A DNA stretch of 64,000 bases from UBA5009 sp038043185 (lineage in GTDB: Bacteria > Bdellovibrionota > Bdellovibrionia > Bdellovibrionales > Bdellovibrionaceae). Below the pieces are notes generated by a model. The model saw only the letters and a list, made by a program, of their open reading frames with translations, did not search any database and was not told the origin of the DNA. The translations under genes were made by a program, and so were the position numbers. Position 1 is the stretch's first letter. Each line of letters starts with the position of its first letter. Below are positions 17,471 to 25,435 of the stretch, piece by piece. The stretch covers positions 51,270 to 115,269 of the forward strand of contig JBBTCO010000026.1 of NCBI GenBank assembly GCA_038043185.1, in the 5' to 3' direction.

Positions 17471-18556
17471 CTAAAAATGCATGCCCAAGGCAATCATGGC
17501 TTTTTCCGAGGTTTTCGAGATCAAAGAATGATTTGGCCCCAGATCAGTACGCAAATAAATGAGTGAAAAGTTTGTCCCTCGAGCTGGTTCATAGGAAATA
17601 GCCACAATTTGTGATTTGACGTCTGAAGCATCAAGTTTTGTGGCCGGATTCAACTGATCTGCACGCAGTCGCAAGGAGTAAAAATCATTGAAACTCCATC
17701 GCAAAGTAAAGCTTCCGCCCTGACCCTCTATTGACTGGTTTATGATGCTGCTTAAATCTAAACCTTCAGCAATACCCAAAGCCTTAATTGCTCTTGAGCT
17801 GTCTCGCGTTTTATATAACTCAATAGCAGCCTGAATAGGCTCCCAAGCATAGGCAACTCGAAAAAGCTGTCGTTCCTTTTTGCTGATTTCGGTATCATCG
17901 TCATCATAAGCGCCCTGCAGATAGCCCGCAGAGGCCTGCCATGTTTCATCTTCAAACCACAGGATCAGCTGAATGTCTTTTTTGGGCCCTTTTTCAGCTT
18001 CGACGGCGGATTCTCCATTCATTGCTGATAAACTAAGTCCGAACCTTTCATTTATATTCCAGTGGGCATTAAAACCCAATTCTGATGTCGACAAGTATTT
18101 ATAGCGCCGAAGGGCCGGGAAACTGGCATCACCCCAAAACTGAAAATCCCAAAGTTCCTCGCTGACTTCGTTCCAAGGATTCCCGATCAATCCGGCCTCG
18201 ATCCAAAAAGAGTTCGAAAAAAAGGATTTCAATATAACTGCCGCTTTTTGGGCTTCGACTTGAAATTTTTTACTCGTCGCGTCCCGATTATCTGTGCCTC
18301 GGAGGACAAGCTGAAAAGAATTCCCTTCGGCCCGAGTGACTTCGAATGAAGCTTTTAAGTTAGGAATTTCAAATACCGAGGCCCCTCGCATAGCAGTGGG
18401 TTGGGAAACCAAATTCAGGGCGACTCCCACTTCCAGATCGGATTCGAAGTTAGATTGATCTTCTAAAGGATCAGCCCACAATCTTGGTGAAACCAAACAG
18501 GTTATTAAAAATAATTTTATATTCAAATTTTTTATAAAATTAACCGTTGTTCGCAT
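17471..18556 (-). CDS. Outer-membrane beta-barrel, porin-like
   Basis: 361 residues with a signal peptide (cleaved near LWA-DP), alternating beta-strand sequence throughout, and a terminal GMHF, the C-terminal aromatic that BAM recognises. GAGG precedes ATG 18556. Size and strand pattern fit a phosphate-selective porin (OprO/P-like) or related channel. The family is not certain from motif alone; the position next to phoU and ppx suggests a phosphate-inducible porin (inference). Confidence 0.65.
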   Translation of the reverse strand: MRTTVNFIKNLNIKLFLITCLVSPRLWADPLEDQSNFESDLEVGVALNLVSQPTAMRGASVFEIPNLKASFEVTRAEGNSFQLVLRGTDNRDATSKKFQVEAQKAAVILKSFFSNSFWIEAGLIGNPWNEVSEELWDFQFWGDASFPALRRYKYLSTSELGFNAHWNINERFGLSLSAMNGESAVEAEKGPKKDIQLILWFEDETWQASAGYLQGAYDDDDTEISKKERQLFRVAYAWEPIQAAIELYKTRDSSRAIKALGIAEGLDLSSIINQSIEGQGGSFTLRWSFNDFYSLRLRADQLNPATKLDASDVKSQIVAISYEPARGTNFSLIYLRTDLGPNHSLISKTSEKAMIALGMHF

Positions 18557-18648
18557 TTTAACCTCATCCCCAGTCTGCCGAATATCTCGGCGACTTGCAA
18601 TCACTGTTAAAATAGGGCATCAAAAAAGGACGGCAGTACGGAGGTTCT

Positions 18649-19331
18649 TTGAATCAAATCTTATCGGCAATCGATGTCGGGTCTAATGCAATTCGCATGA
18701 TGATTGCGGCCCATCGCAATGGTCGCATCGTCGAGATTAAAAAATTCCGCTCTCCTGTGCGTCTTGGTCGGGATGTTTTTGAAAATGGTTCGATTACGGA
18801 ACAAACATTTAAAGAAGTCGCTGAAACATTTTTGCAATTTGCTCATTTGAATAGGAAGTACAAAGTTCATTATGGCCGATCCGTAGCCACAAGTGCGGCT
18901 CGCGAAGCTAAAAATGGCCAGCAACTCGTCAAATATATTCTGGAAAAATCTCATATCAAAGTTGAAATTATTGACGGAATGGAAGAAGCAAAATTGATTT
19001 TTAAAGCCGTGCAGAAGGAAATTGATCTTGAGGGTCGTCACGCGCTACTTATCGATATCGGCGGAGGCAGCGTTGAAGTCTCTTTGGCTCAAAATGCAAA
19101 AATGAAAGTGACGCAAAGTTTCCCAATGGGAACGGTACGCATTCTGGATCAACTTAAAAAAAGAAAACTGCACGAAAAGTCTTTAAAAGTTTTAATTGGC
19201 GATTTTATGCCACCCCTTTCTCATTTCATTGAAAAAAATATTTCCGGTTTACCAATGGATTTCGCGGTCGGAACCGGCGGAAATTTGGAATGCATGGCCC
19301 GCCTAAAACTCGACTTACTTCACAAAACACC
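18649..19331 (+). CDS. ppx: Exopolyphosphatase (Ppx/GppA), 3' end lost in gap
   Basis: The N-terminal 227 residues are present and match Ppx/GppA: actin-like phosphate-1 motif AIDVGSNAIRMMIA (7-20), connecting motif SVATSAAREAKNG, and the phosphate-2 motif LLIDIGGGSVEVS. The enzyme hydrolyses polyphosphate or pppGpp. Translation starts at TTG 18649 with CGGAGG six bases upstream. The frame is open up to the gap at 19332, after which the remaining portion is missing. Adjacent polyphosphate kinase and sixA genes on the other strand support a polyphosphate function. Confidence 0.88.
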
Positions 19332-19431
19332 NNNNNNNNNNNNNNNNNNNNNNNNNNNNNNNNNNNNNNNNNNNNNNNNNNNNNNNNNNNNNNNNNNNNN
19401 NNNNNNNNNNNNNNNNNNNNNNNNNNNNNNN
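19332..19431. other. Scaffold gap of 100 N
   Basis: A placeholder gap that starts in ppx and ends exactly at the left arm of hairpin element C1. Palindromes of this type commonly break assemblies. Confidence 0.99.
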
Positions 19432-19511
19432 CCCTCAGACTCTCTAAAAATCTAGATCCACAGCGCCAGCAGGCGCGAGGACTGACCGAGGATTTTTTGA
19501 GAGTCTGAGGG
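19432..19511. repeat. Hairpin element C1 (40-nt conserved cap on a unique stem)
   Basis: Arms 19432-19451 and 19492-19511 are reverse complements with one mismatch (inner end CTCTCTAAAAAT on the left). The cap 19452-19491 begins CTAGATCCACAGCGCC and ends GACTGACCGAGG, and is identical to the caps of C2 and C3. Within it GCGCC-AGCA-GGCGC forms a central hairpin. The left arm continues into the gap, so the true stem is longer. It lies between ppx and the convergent sixA. Confidence 0.85.
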
Positions 19512-19540
19512 GCCTTTTAGGTAAACAAATCCGCATTCAT

Positions 19541-20047
19541 TCAATCGCAAATAAATTTCGGCTGAACAAGCCACAAAAGTTGCGAGTGAGTAGTTTCTAT
19601 TTCTGCCAGAGAACCAATCTCGACTGCGGCCATTCCAGATTTTTTTATTTCCACAAAGGATTCATTTTTTGAGCTGAGTAAATAACTTAAAAAAAGCGAC
19701 AAATGAGGTTCATGCCCAACGGCAATTACATTTTTTTTATCTTTAGCATGAGCTTTTAACCACTTCATAAAAGATTGAGGAGGACTATGCGGAACAAGCT
19801 CTGCGGCCTGATCAATTTTTATTTTACTCCATATCCCTTGTAAAATCTCGGAAGTTTGCATGGCTCGGACATAGGGACTGGAAACGATCATATCAATTTC
19901 ACCAAGCAAAGGCGAAATCCAATCCAACATCTTCACCATTTTTTTACGACCCTTAACAGTCAGAGGTCGTGAACTGTCTTCCAAATTTTTTTTGGCAAAC
20001 TCTTCGCGATCTTCAGCTACAGCATGACGGACCAATATCAGATTCAT
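19541..20047 (-). CDS. sixA: Phosphohistidine phosphatase SixA
   Basis: A 168-residue histidine-phosphatase-fold protein with the catalytic RHG-like motif LVRHAVAED (H8), the SRPLTVKGRKKM segment, SSPYVRAMQTSEI and the second catalytic His in VGHEPHLS. SixA removes phosphate from histidine of phosphotransfer proteins in E. coli; another substrate is possible. It overlaps the ppk1 stop by four bases, so it is co-translated with polyphosphate kinase. Confidence 0.88.
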   Translation of the reverse strand: MNLILVRHAVAEDREEFAKKNLEDSSRPLTVKGRKKMVKMLDWISPLLGEIDMIVSSPYVRAMQTSEILQGIWSKIKIDQAAELVPHSPPQSFMKWLKAHAKDKKNVIAVGHEPHLSLFLSYLLSSKNESFVEIKKSGMAAVEIGSLAEIETTHSQLLWLVQPKFICD

Positions 20048-22197
20048 GAGTCTTTCGTTTCCGGGTTATTTTCATCGACAAGTTTAACTCTTAATTTAGA
20101 TAAATTCATCAAAATTTGATGAACCCCCTGATCCAGGGTTTTTCTTTGTTGAAAGTGACCTTCCGAATCCATGTCCCATGCTGATCTTTGATCTTTCAAA
20201 CAAAACTGCAACATCTCCCAACATTTTTCTCTTAATGAACGATCCAGAATAGGCACTATAGCTTCAACCCGTGAGTATAAATTTCGATACATCAAATCGG
20301 CTGAACCTATATAAAATTCGCCATCAAGCGGATCCTCGGCCCCATTTCTAAAGTAAAATACTCGAGAGTGCTCAAGGAATCGTCCAATAATAGAAATCAC
20401 GCGAACTCGGTCTGAAATTCCAGGCACCCCTGGACGCAAACAACAAAATCCACGAATGATCATATCCACGTCACAGCCTTTTTGTGAAGCTGCGTACAAG
20501 GCTACACCGATGTCATTCTCTTCCATATTATTGCACTTGATGATGATCTGAGACGGTTTACCCAGTTTGGCATTTTCACCTTCTCGTTCAATCATCATTT
20601 TGAACCTTTGAAACATATTTACCGGAGCAATTAGTAATTTTTCATAATTGGTCTTCAGCGATCTGCCCGTTAAATAATGGAAAAACTCAACGATTTCGTT
20701 AGTAATTTCTTCTTTCGATGTGAACAAACCCAAATCCGTATAGAATCGAGCTGTGCTGGCATTGTAATTTCCAGTGCCGATGTGAGCATAACATCTCAGT
20801 CCGTCTGGCTCTTGCCTCACCACCAAAGATGTTTTAGCGTGAGTTTTTAAACCGACGACTCCATACACCACGTGCACACCTGCATTTTCCAAAGCTTGAG
20901 CCCAATAAATATTTCTCTCTTCATCAAATCGCGCTTTCAATTCCACCAAACACACAACTTGTTTGCCTTGTTCAGCAGCTCGAATTAAAGATTTGATAAA
21001 CGGACTGTTTTCGCCGGTCCGATACAAGGTCATTTTGATTGCCAAGACCTTGGGATCTAATGAGGCTTCGCGAATAAAGCGTTCAACCGTCAAACGGAAA
21101 CTTTCGTAAGGATGGTGAAGTAAATGATCTTGGTGACGAATAACCGTAAAAATTGATTGGCTCTCATCAGCAAATGGCATCGGCACCCCAGCTACATAGA
21201 CTTCATATTTCAACTGAGGAATATTTAAATCACCAATGATATTCAGTTCGGTATAATCAAGCTCGCCAGGATGCTCGTAAAGATCTTCATTCGTAAGTTC
21301 AAGCTCGTCCTTTAAAAACTTTATCATCCAAGGATCAGGATTTGGGCCATGCTCTAAACGTACGACTTCAGCAAATCTTCTTTGCCGAAGCTCTTCTTCA
21401 ATAAGTTCTAACAAATCTTCGGCATCTTCTTCATCGCGATCAATATCGGCATTTCGAGTTAAACGAAAAGGCATCACTTGCAAAACTTGCATCGCTGGAA
21501 AAAGATCAGATAAATTTTCTTTAATGACCTCAAGAAGACTAACAAAAATTTGTTCATGATTTTCATTCTCGACAGGAATCCATTGAGGTAAAACTTTTGG
21601 AATTTTTACTCGTGCAAAAAGAATTTCTTCGCGTTCGGGATGCTTCAATGTGATTCCCAGCGAGGTTGATAAGTTTGAAATAAAAGGAAACGGATGCCCT
21701 GGATCCACCGATAAGGGAGTCAATACCGGGAATACATTTTTAATATAATATATTTTGACGTTTTCTTTTTCTTTAGCCGTTAATTTTTCCCACTTACGTA
21801 AAAAAACTTTTTCTTTATCCAGTTTAACTTTCAATGTTTTGAACACATTTGCCATTTGCTGCAGCATCGGCAAAACAATTCCACGGATCATGTGCAATTG
21901 TTCGATGGGGGTTTGGCCATCCGAAGACTTTGGCGTTAAACCAAAAGCCACATGTCGTTTCAAACGGCCAACCCGCTTCATAAAAAACTCGTCCATATTT
22001 GAACCACAAATTGATAAAAACTTTATGGCTTCCAGCAAGGGAGTGCGTGGATCTTCGGCTTCATGAAGAACTCTTTTGTTGAAATTGAGCCATCCCATTT
22101 CACGATTGGTAAAGTCTTTAGCTGAAGTTAAAGGATGGTCGGCCGCTGCAACTTTTCGACGTCGTTTTTTTAAATTCTTTGTTCTTTTTTCGTCCAT
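20044..22197 (-). CDS. ppk1: Polyphosphate kinase Ppk1
   Basis: At 717 residues this is full length. The N-terminal domain starts with FTNREMGWLNFNKRVL (29-44), and the two phospholipase-D-like catalytic halves contain H453 in KTHAKTSLVV, the autophosphorylated histidine, and H610 in FLEHSRVFYF; LYRTGENSPFI and LKARFDEERNI are also diagnostic. It makes polyphosphate from ATP reversibly, attached to the membrane. The N-terminus carries an extra basic stretch (about 1-20). With ppx close by and phoUBR upstream, the block covers synthesis, breakdown and regulation of polyphosphate. Confidence 0.95.
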   Translation of the reverse strand: MDEKRTKNLKKRRRKVAAADHPLTSAKDFTNREMGWLNFNKRVLHEAEDPRTPLLEAIKFLSICGSNMDEFFMKRVGRLKRHVAFGLTPKSSDGQTPIEQLHMIRGIVLPMLQQMANVFKTLKVKLDKEKVFLRKWEKLTAKEKENVKIYYIKNVFPVLTPLSVDPGHPFPFISNLSTSLGITLKHPEREEILFARVKIPKVLPQWIPVENENHEQIFVSLLEVIKENLSDLFPAMQVLQVMPFRLTRNADIDRDEEDAEDLLELIEEELRQRRFAEVVRLEHGPNPDPWMIKFLKDELELTNEDLYEHPGELDYTELNIIGDLNIPQLKYEVYVAGVPMPFADESQSIFTVIRHQDHLLHHPYESFRLTVERFIREASLDPKVLAIKMTLYRTGENSPFIKSLIRAAEQGKQVVCLVELKARFDEERNIYWAQALENAGVHVVYGVVGLKTHAKTSLVVRQEPDGLRCYAHIGTGNYNASTARFYTDLGLFTSKEEITNEIVEFFHYLTGRSLKTNYEKLLIAPVNMFQRFKMMIEREGENAKLGKPSQIIIKCNNMEENDIGVALYAASQKGCDVDMIIRGFCCLRPGVPGISDRVRVISIIGRFLEHSRVFYFRNGAEDPLDGEFYIGSADLMYRNLYSRVEAIVPILDRSLREKCWEMLQFCLKDQRSAWDMDSEGHFQQRKTLDQGVHQILMNLSKLRVKLVDENNPETKDS

Positions 22198-22216
22198 CTG
22201 CGTTTACAACCCCTTT

Positions 22217-22250
22217 AGGGCGTGTCCTCATTCAAATGAGGACACGCCCT
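22217..22250. repeat. 34-base GC-rich palindrome, repeat family D
   Basis: A 16-bp stem (AGGGCGTGTCCTCATT and its complement) with a two-base loop lies between the divergent ppk1 and PilZ genes, 20 bases from the ppk1 start. It shares GTCCTCAT/ATGAGGAC with the palindrome at 11988. Being between divergent starts it is not a terminator of a known gene; it may be an operator or a small interspersed repeat. Confidence 0.6.
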
Positions 22251-22401
22251 AAATTCGACCTCAAATTAGATTCAAAGTCACGTTTTGCTTTTCTCATTTT
22301 GAGGCACATGCCATAATCACTACAGTGAGCTCTTTTTTGAGAAGCGATTCTTTGCTGAAAACACTTAAGGTTCCCTAGATTTTCCTCCGATCCAGTAGGG
22401 T

Positions 22402-22941
22402 ATGACCCAAGGCTTTGCTCGATATCATGCTCGCTCACCAAGATACATTTTGGACACACAAGATGATGAACTTATACGCGTAGCTGGCCCTCGCCAAGTT
22501 CCTTGGGAAGAAGGCACGGAAATCCGAAATGTTTCACTGACGGGCCTTGCTTTCACCGCCCCTGAAGACTTGTGTCCTATCCTTGGTGAAGTCATAAAAA
22601 TTCAATTTCTTGTGCCCGGGGGAAAGCAGATGGCCTGTCATGCTATCGTGACTCGCCTTGATCCTGACCGGCCTCATAAAATCCTGGTTGGCGTGCATTT
22701 TTACAAATTAGAAATGCCTCATCGAATCGCATTGGCTCAGGGCTTGACACAAAAACTCAAATTGAATCCACACTCATCCGAAAATCTTGAAGACGCGAAC
22801 TTACGCCCTCTCAAAGTTGTAGGACAAGTTTTTATGATGAGTTTTTTGCTCAGCATTTGGTCGTGGCTTATGCTCACATTTCTCGAGCTTGGCTATCATG
22901 GTTACCTTCAGCTGTTTACTCAACTATTTAATCAAAAATGA
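22402..22941 (+). CDS. PilZ-domain membrane protein
   Basis: A 179-residue protein with an N-terminal PilZ domain: YHARSPRYIL supplies the RxxxR-like element and RNVSLTGLAF the (D/N)xSxxG element that together bind cyclic-di-GMP. The first arginine pair is spaced RSPR, close to the canonical pattern, so binding is plausible. A C-terminal membrane helix follows (MMSFLLSIWSWLMLTFL, about 149-165). It is coupled to the following MORN-type gene by an ATGA overlap. Confidence 0.75.
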   Translation: MTQGFARYHARSPRYILDTQDDELIRVAGPRQVPWEEGTEIRNVSLTGLAFTAPEDLCPILGEVIKIQFLVPGGKQMACHAIVTRLDPDRPHKILVGVHFYKLEMPHRIALAQGLTQKLKLNPHSSENLEDANLRPLKVVGQVFMMSFLLSIWSWLMLTFLELGYHGYLQLFTQLFNQK

Positions 22942-23480
22942 AGACGGGTCTGATTTTTTTAGCTTCGATGTTGTGGCTCGCCAATTTATTTTTGATGATG
23001 CAATGGCGCTTTTCACCTGCCTGCCATGGAGAACTCAAAAACAATCAACGACAAGGCTCATGGATTTGTCGCGATGCTCGCGATCACAAATCCGCCGAGC
23101 TCAATTACGTCGACGGCAAAAAAGAAGGTGTAACCCATTTTTGGTATGCTGATGGGAATCCCGATACAACATCAACTTGGAAAAATGGTTTCATGGAGGG
23201 CGACTTCCAATCTTTTCACCGCAATGGCAAAATTCATGTTCGCACAAATTATTTAAATGGACGTTTTCATGGAAAACTCAATGAATGGAATAGCCGCGGA
23301 CAAATTATCACGGACTGCAATTACGAAATGGGTCTCAGACAGGGCTTCTGCCGAACCTGGCACGCGAACAATCAGCTGGCGAGCGAAATTAACTACAAAA
23401 AAAACAAAGCTCAACCACCAATAAAATTTTGGAACAAGTCAGGAGTTTTGCAAGTGGCGCCCCAAGATTTCGACCAATAA
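22938..23480 (+). CDS. Membrane-anchored MORN-repeat protein (YwqK-like)
   Basis: 180 residues: an N-terminal anchor or signal (LIFLASMLWLANLFLMM) and at least four MORN-type repeats such as YVDGKKEGVTHFWYADG, WKNGFMEGDFQSFHRNG and YLNGRFHGKLNEWNSRG, like the YwqK family. MORN repeats form beta-hairpin sheets, often for binding lipid or protein; function unknown here. It overlaps the PilZ gene by four bases, suggesting a joint cyclic-di-GMP-responsive envelope role (inference). Hairpin C2 begins about 20 bases downstream of its stop. Confidence 0.75.
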   Translation: MKTGLIFLASMLWLANLFLMMQWRFSPACHGELKNNQRQGSWICRDARDHKSAELNYVDGKKEGVTHFWYADGNPDTTSTWKNGFMEGDFQSFHRNGKIHVRTNYLNGRFHGKLNEWNSRGQIITDCNYEMGLRQGFCRTWHANNQLASEINYKKNKAQPPIKFWNKSGVLQVAPQDFDQ

Positions 23481-23500
23481 GATTATTTTTATTTAACCCA

Positions 23501-23592
23501 AAATTATTTTTACCCACACTGAAAATCCTCGGTCAGTCCTCGCGCCTGCTGGCGCTGTGGATCTAGATTTTCAGTGTGGGTAAAAATAATTT
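23501..23592. repeat. Hairpin element C2
   Basis: The 26-base arms 23501-23526 and 23567-23592 pair perfectly; the cap 23527-23566 is the same 40 bases as C1 and C3 but in the opposite orientation. The inner arm (ACCCACACTGAAAAT) is shared with C3 while the outer arm (AAATTATTTTT) is unique. Weaker inverted similarity continues about 25 bases outwards on both sides. Confidence 0.88.
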
Positions 23593-23725
23593 TTGGAAAT
23601 CAAACTAATTTGTGTTGGGTTTTGGACACGGTTTGTTGTGACTTATTTCACAGCAAAAATTGTTGTTAATTTTTTTGTTAACTTTTAATTGTAAATTAAA
23701 TTAACTTATATAGTTTGCCAAAACT

Positions 23726-24551
23726 ATGAAAAATTTAATTGTATTGTTTGTTTTATTTTTACTTGCTGCTTGTGCCGGATCTCCTCAAAAAGACATTTAC
23801 TTTCGAATGAGACCACCCACCTCTGAAGTGCCAACCTTTCATAAAAGCAATGGCTTTGGCTTCAAGATGCAGGCAGAGACCCAAAGATTTACCGTTAATC
23901 CAACGAAGAATCTTGTTAATAATTTTAATTTTGATAACAACTTACTTTACGCAACTGATTCAGAGAATACCATCCTGGGTCTTGCTGGACTTGATCTCTC
24001 TTTACTATATACTCGATATATCTACGATATTCCTTTTGAACTCTCTATTGCTCCCGATTTTGCAAAAACTTAAATTTAAAGTTATTGATCTCCGAGAAAC
24101 TGGAAAAGGTGTTTTTATCACTGCCAATTTAGATCAATCTGTTGTCGCGGCTTATAAATCAACAAGCTCTTGTGGATTCTTGTGTTTTGATTCGGTTGGA
24201 TCTGCAAAAAACACTCAAGTTGAAAATGGCATTGAAGCAGGAGCTAGTGGTCGAGAAAATAAAATTGGCACAAGCATTGGTTATTACTTCAACGAGCAAC
24301 ACGGCGCTTTTGCCTCCTACAACCGTTTTGATGCAAAATTATCCATGTACGCAAATCGACTTACCGCACCCGAAGCCAATATAAATTCTTCAGAAAATGT
24401 CGGCGCGGTTTCAACAGGTCTCGGCTATTTCTATCATCTTGAAAAAACGGATGTCCTATTGGCTATCACTATGAACAATGTCAATATGGAATGGCGTGAT
24501 GAGAAACTTTCCGGTGCCGTCCTTGGCATCCACTACACTGCATCTTTTTAA
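23726..24551 (+). pseudogene. Frameshifted lipoprotein gene of unknown function
   Basis: The 5' part encodes MKNLIVLFVLFLLAACAG, a lipobox with C16, and runs in frame to 24073. The 3' part continues in the +1 frame to 24551 (KLKFKVIDLRETGKG onward) and ends TASF, like an outer-membrane strand. The join lies in the run of five A at 24064-24068: removing one A gives a continuous protein of about 275 residues reading through DFAKLKFKV. It is either a recent frameshift or an assembly error in a homopolymer. The intact product would be a lipidated outer-membrane protein; family not recognised. Confidence 0.7.
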
Positions 24552-24598
24552 AAACCTTACGCCTAAAAAAATTCCTCGGTCTGAATATTTGCAAATGA

Positions 24599-24780
24599 TT
24601 TTGCACAGTCAGCAAAGGAGCTAAGTAGATTTTCTTTCGGGCTTTAGATTAAGATTTACCCACACTGAAAATCTAGATCCACAGCGCCAGCAGGCGCGAG
24701 GACTGACCGAGGATTTTCAGTGTGGGTAAATCTTAATCTAAAGCCCCAAAGAACTTACTTCCCCTGCTGACTGCGCAAAA
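24599..24780. repeat. Hairpin element C3, overlapping the aat 3' end
   Basis: The 34-base arms 24639-24672 and 24713-24746 are perfect reverse complements around the 40-nt cap 24673-24712. Beyond them, 24599-24614 is a 15-of-16 reverse complement of 24765-24780, which is inside the aat coding sequence (its last codons). The inverted repeat therefore includes the 3' end of aat plus an imperfect mirrored copy on the other side. Confidence 0.88.
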
Positions 24781-25435
24781 GCATTTGTAAATATTCAGAA
24801 CGAGGAACTTCTTTGCCGCCCATTGCGGCCACAACAGGCGTCACCATTTGCGTATCCATCCAAGTCAATCCCAATTCTCGCAGACGATTCACCGTTTGAA
24901 GTAAGCACCACTTCGAAGTGTTATTTTCTTTATGAAACATGCTTTCCCCACTAAAAACTCCTTGGACTAATACTCCGTAAAGACCACCAACCAATTCGCC
25001 TTCGCGCCAACACTCAACGGAATGAGCAAAGCCCTCTTGATGAAAATCCGAATAAGCTTGTTTTAATTCAGGCAAAATCCACGTGCCCTTTTGACCCGGG
25101 CGAATTTGCTTCTGACATTCGGTGATCACCTGATCAAAAGCTTTATTGAAGCTAAATTCATACTCAGAACTTTTCTTTTTCCATTCTTTTTCTAGACGAT
25201 CCGACAGATGGAAATCTTCAAAAAAAAGAACGCCGCGTGGATCGGGCGAAAACCACAACATCGGCAATTCTTCTTGTGGCCATGGAAAAATACCATGATA
25301 ATAAGCTTGAAAAAGCGTACTCACGTCCAAACTGCCGCCCACAGCCACCAACCCCTCAGCCAAATCAAATTCGGCCAAGTCGAAGTCTAAAACAGCTTGG
25401 TAATCTTTAGGATCGACAAATGTCACACTGTTCAC
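24755..25435 (-). CDS. aat: Leucyl/phenylalanyl-tRNA-protein transferase
   Basis: 226 residues with the Aat signatures AYYHGIFPW, LWFSPDPRGVL, GESMF and W-x-DTQMVTPV. It transfers Leu or Phe from tRNA to N-terminal Arg or Lys of proteins, marking them for ClpSAP degradation. The start overlaps the recQ stop by 29 bases, so both are on one transcript. Its final codons (RSQQGK and stop) are part of hairpin element C3. Confidence 0.93.
   Translation of the reverse strand: MNSVTFVDPKDYQAVLDFDLAEFDLAEGLVAVGGSLDVSTLFQAYYHGIFPWPQEELPMLWFSPDPRGVLFFEDFHLSDRLEKEWKKKSSEYEFSFNKAFDQVITECQKQIRPGQKGTWILPELKQAYSDFHQEGFAHSVECWREGELVGGLYGVLVQGVFSGESMFHKENNTSKWCLLQTVNRLRELGLTWMDTQMVTPVVAAMGGKEVPRSEYLQMLLRSQQGK

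Noticed and set aside
23850..24073. Separate gene starting at 23850 for the C-terminal lipoprotein part
   Set aside because: The first 70 codons are the out-of-frame shadow of the lipoprotein gene; the part after 24074 reads as its continuation.
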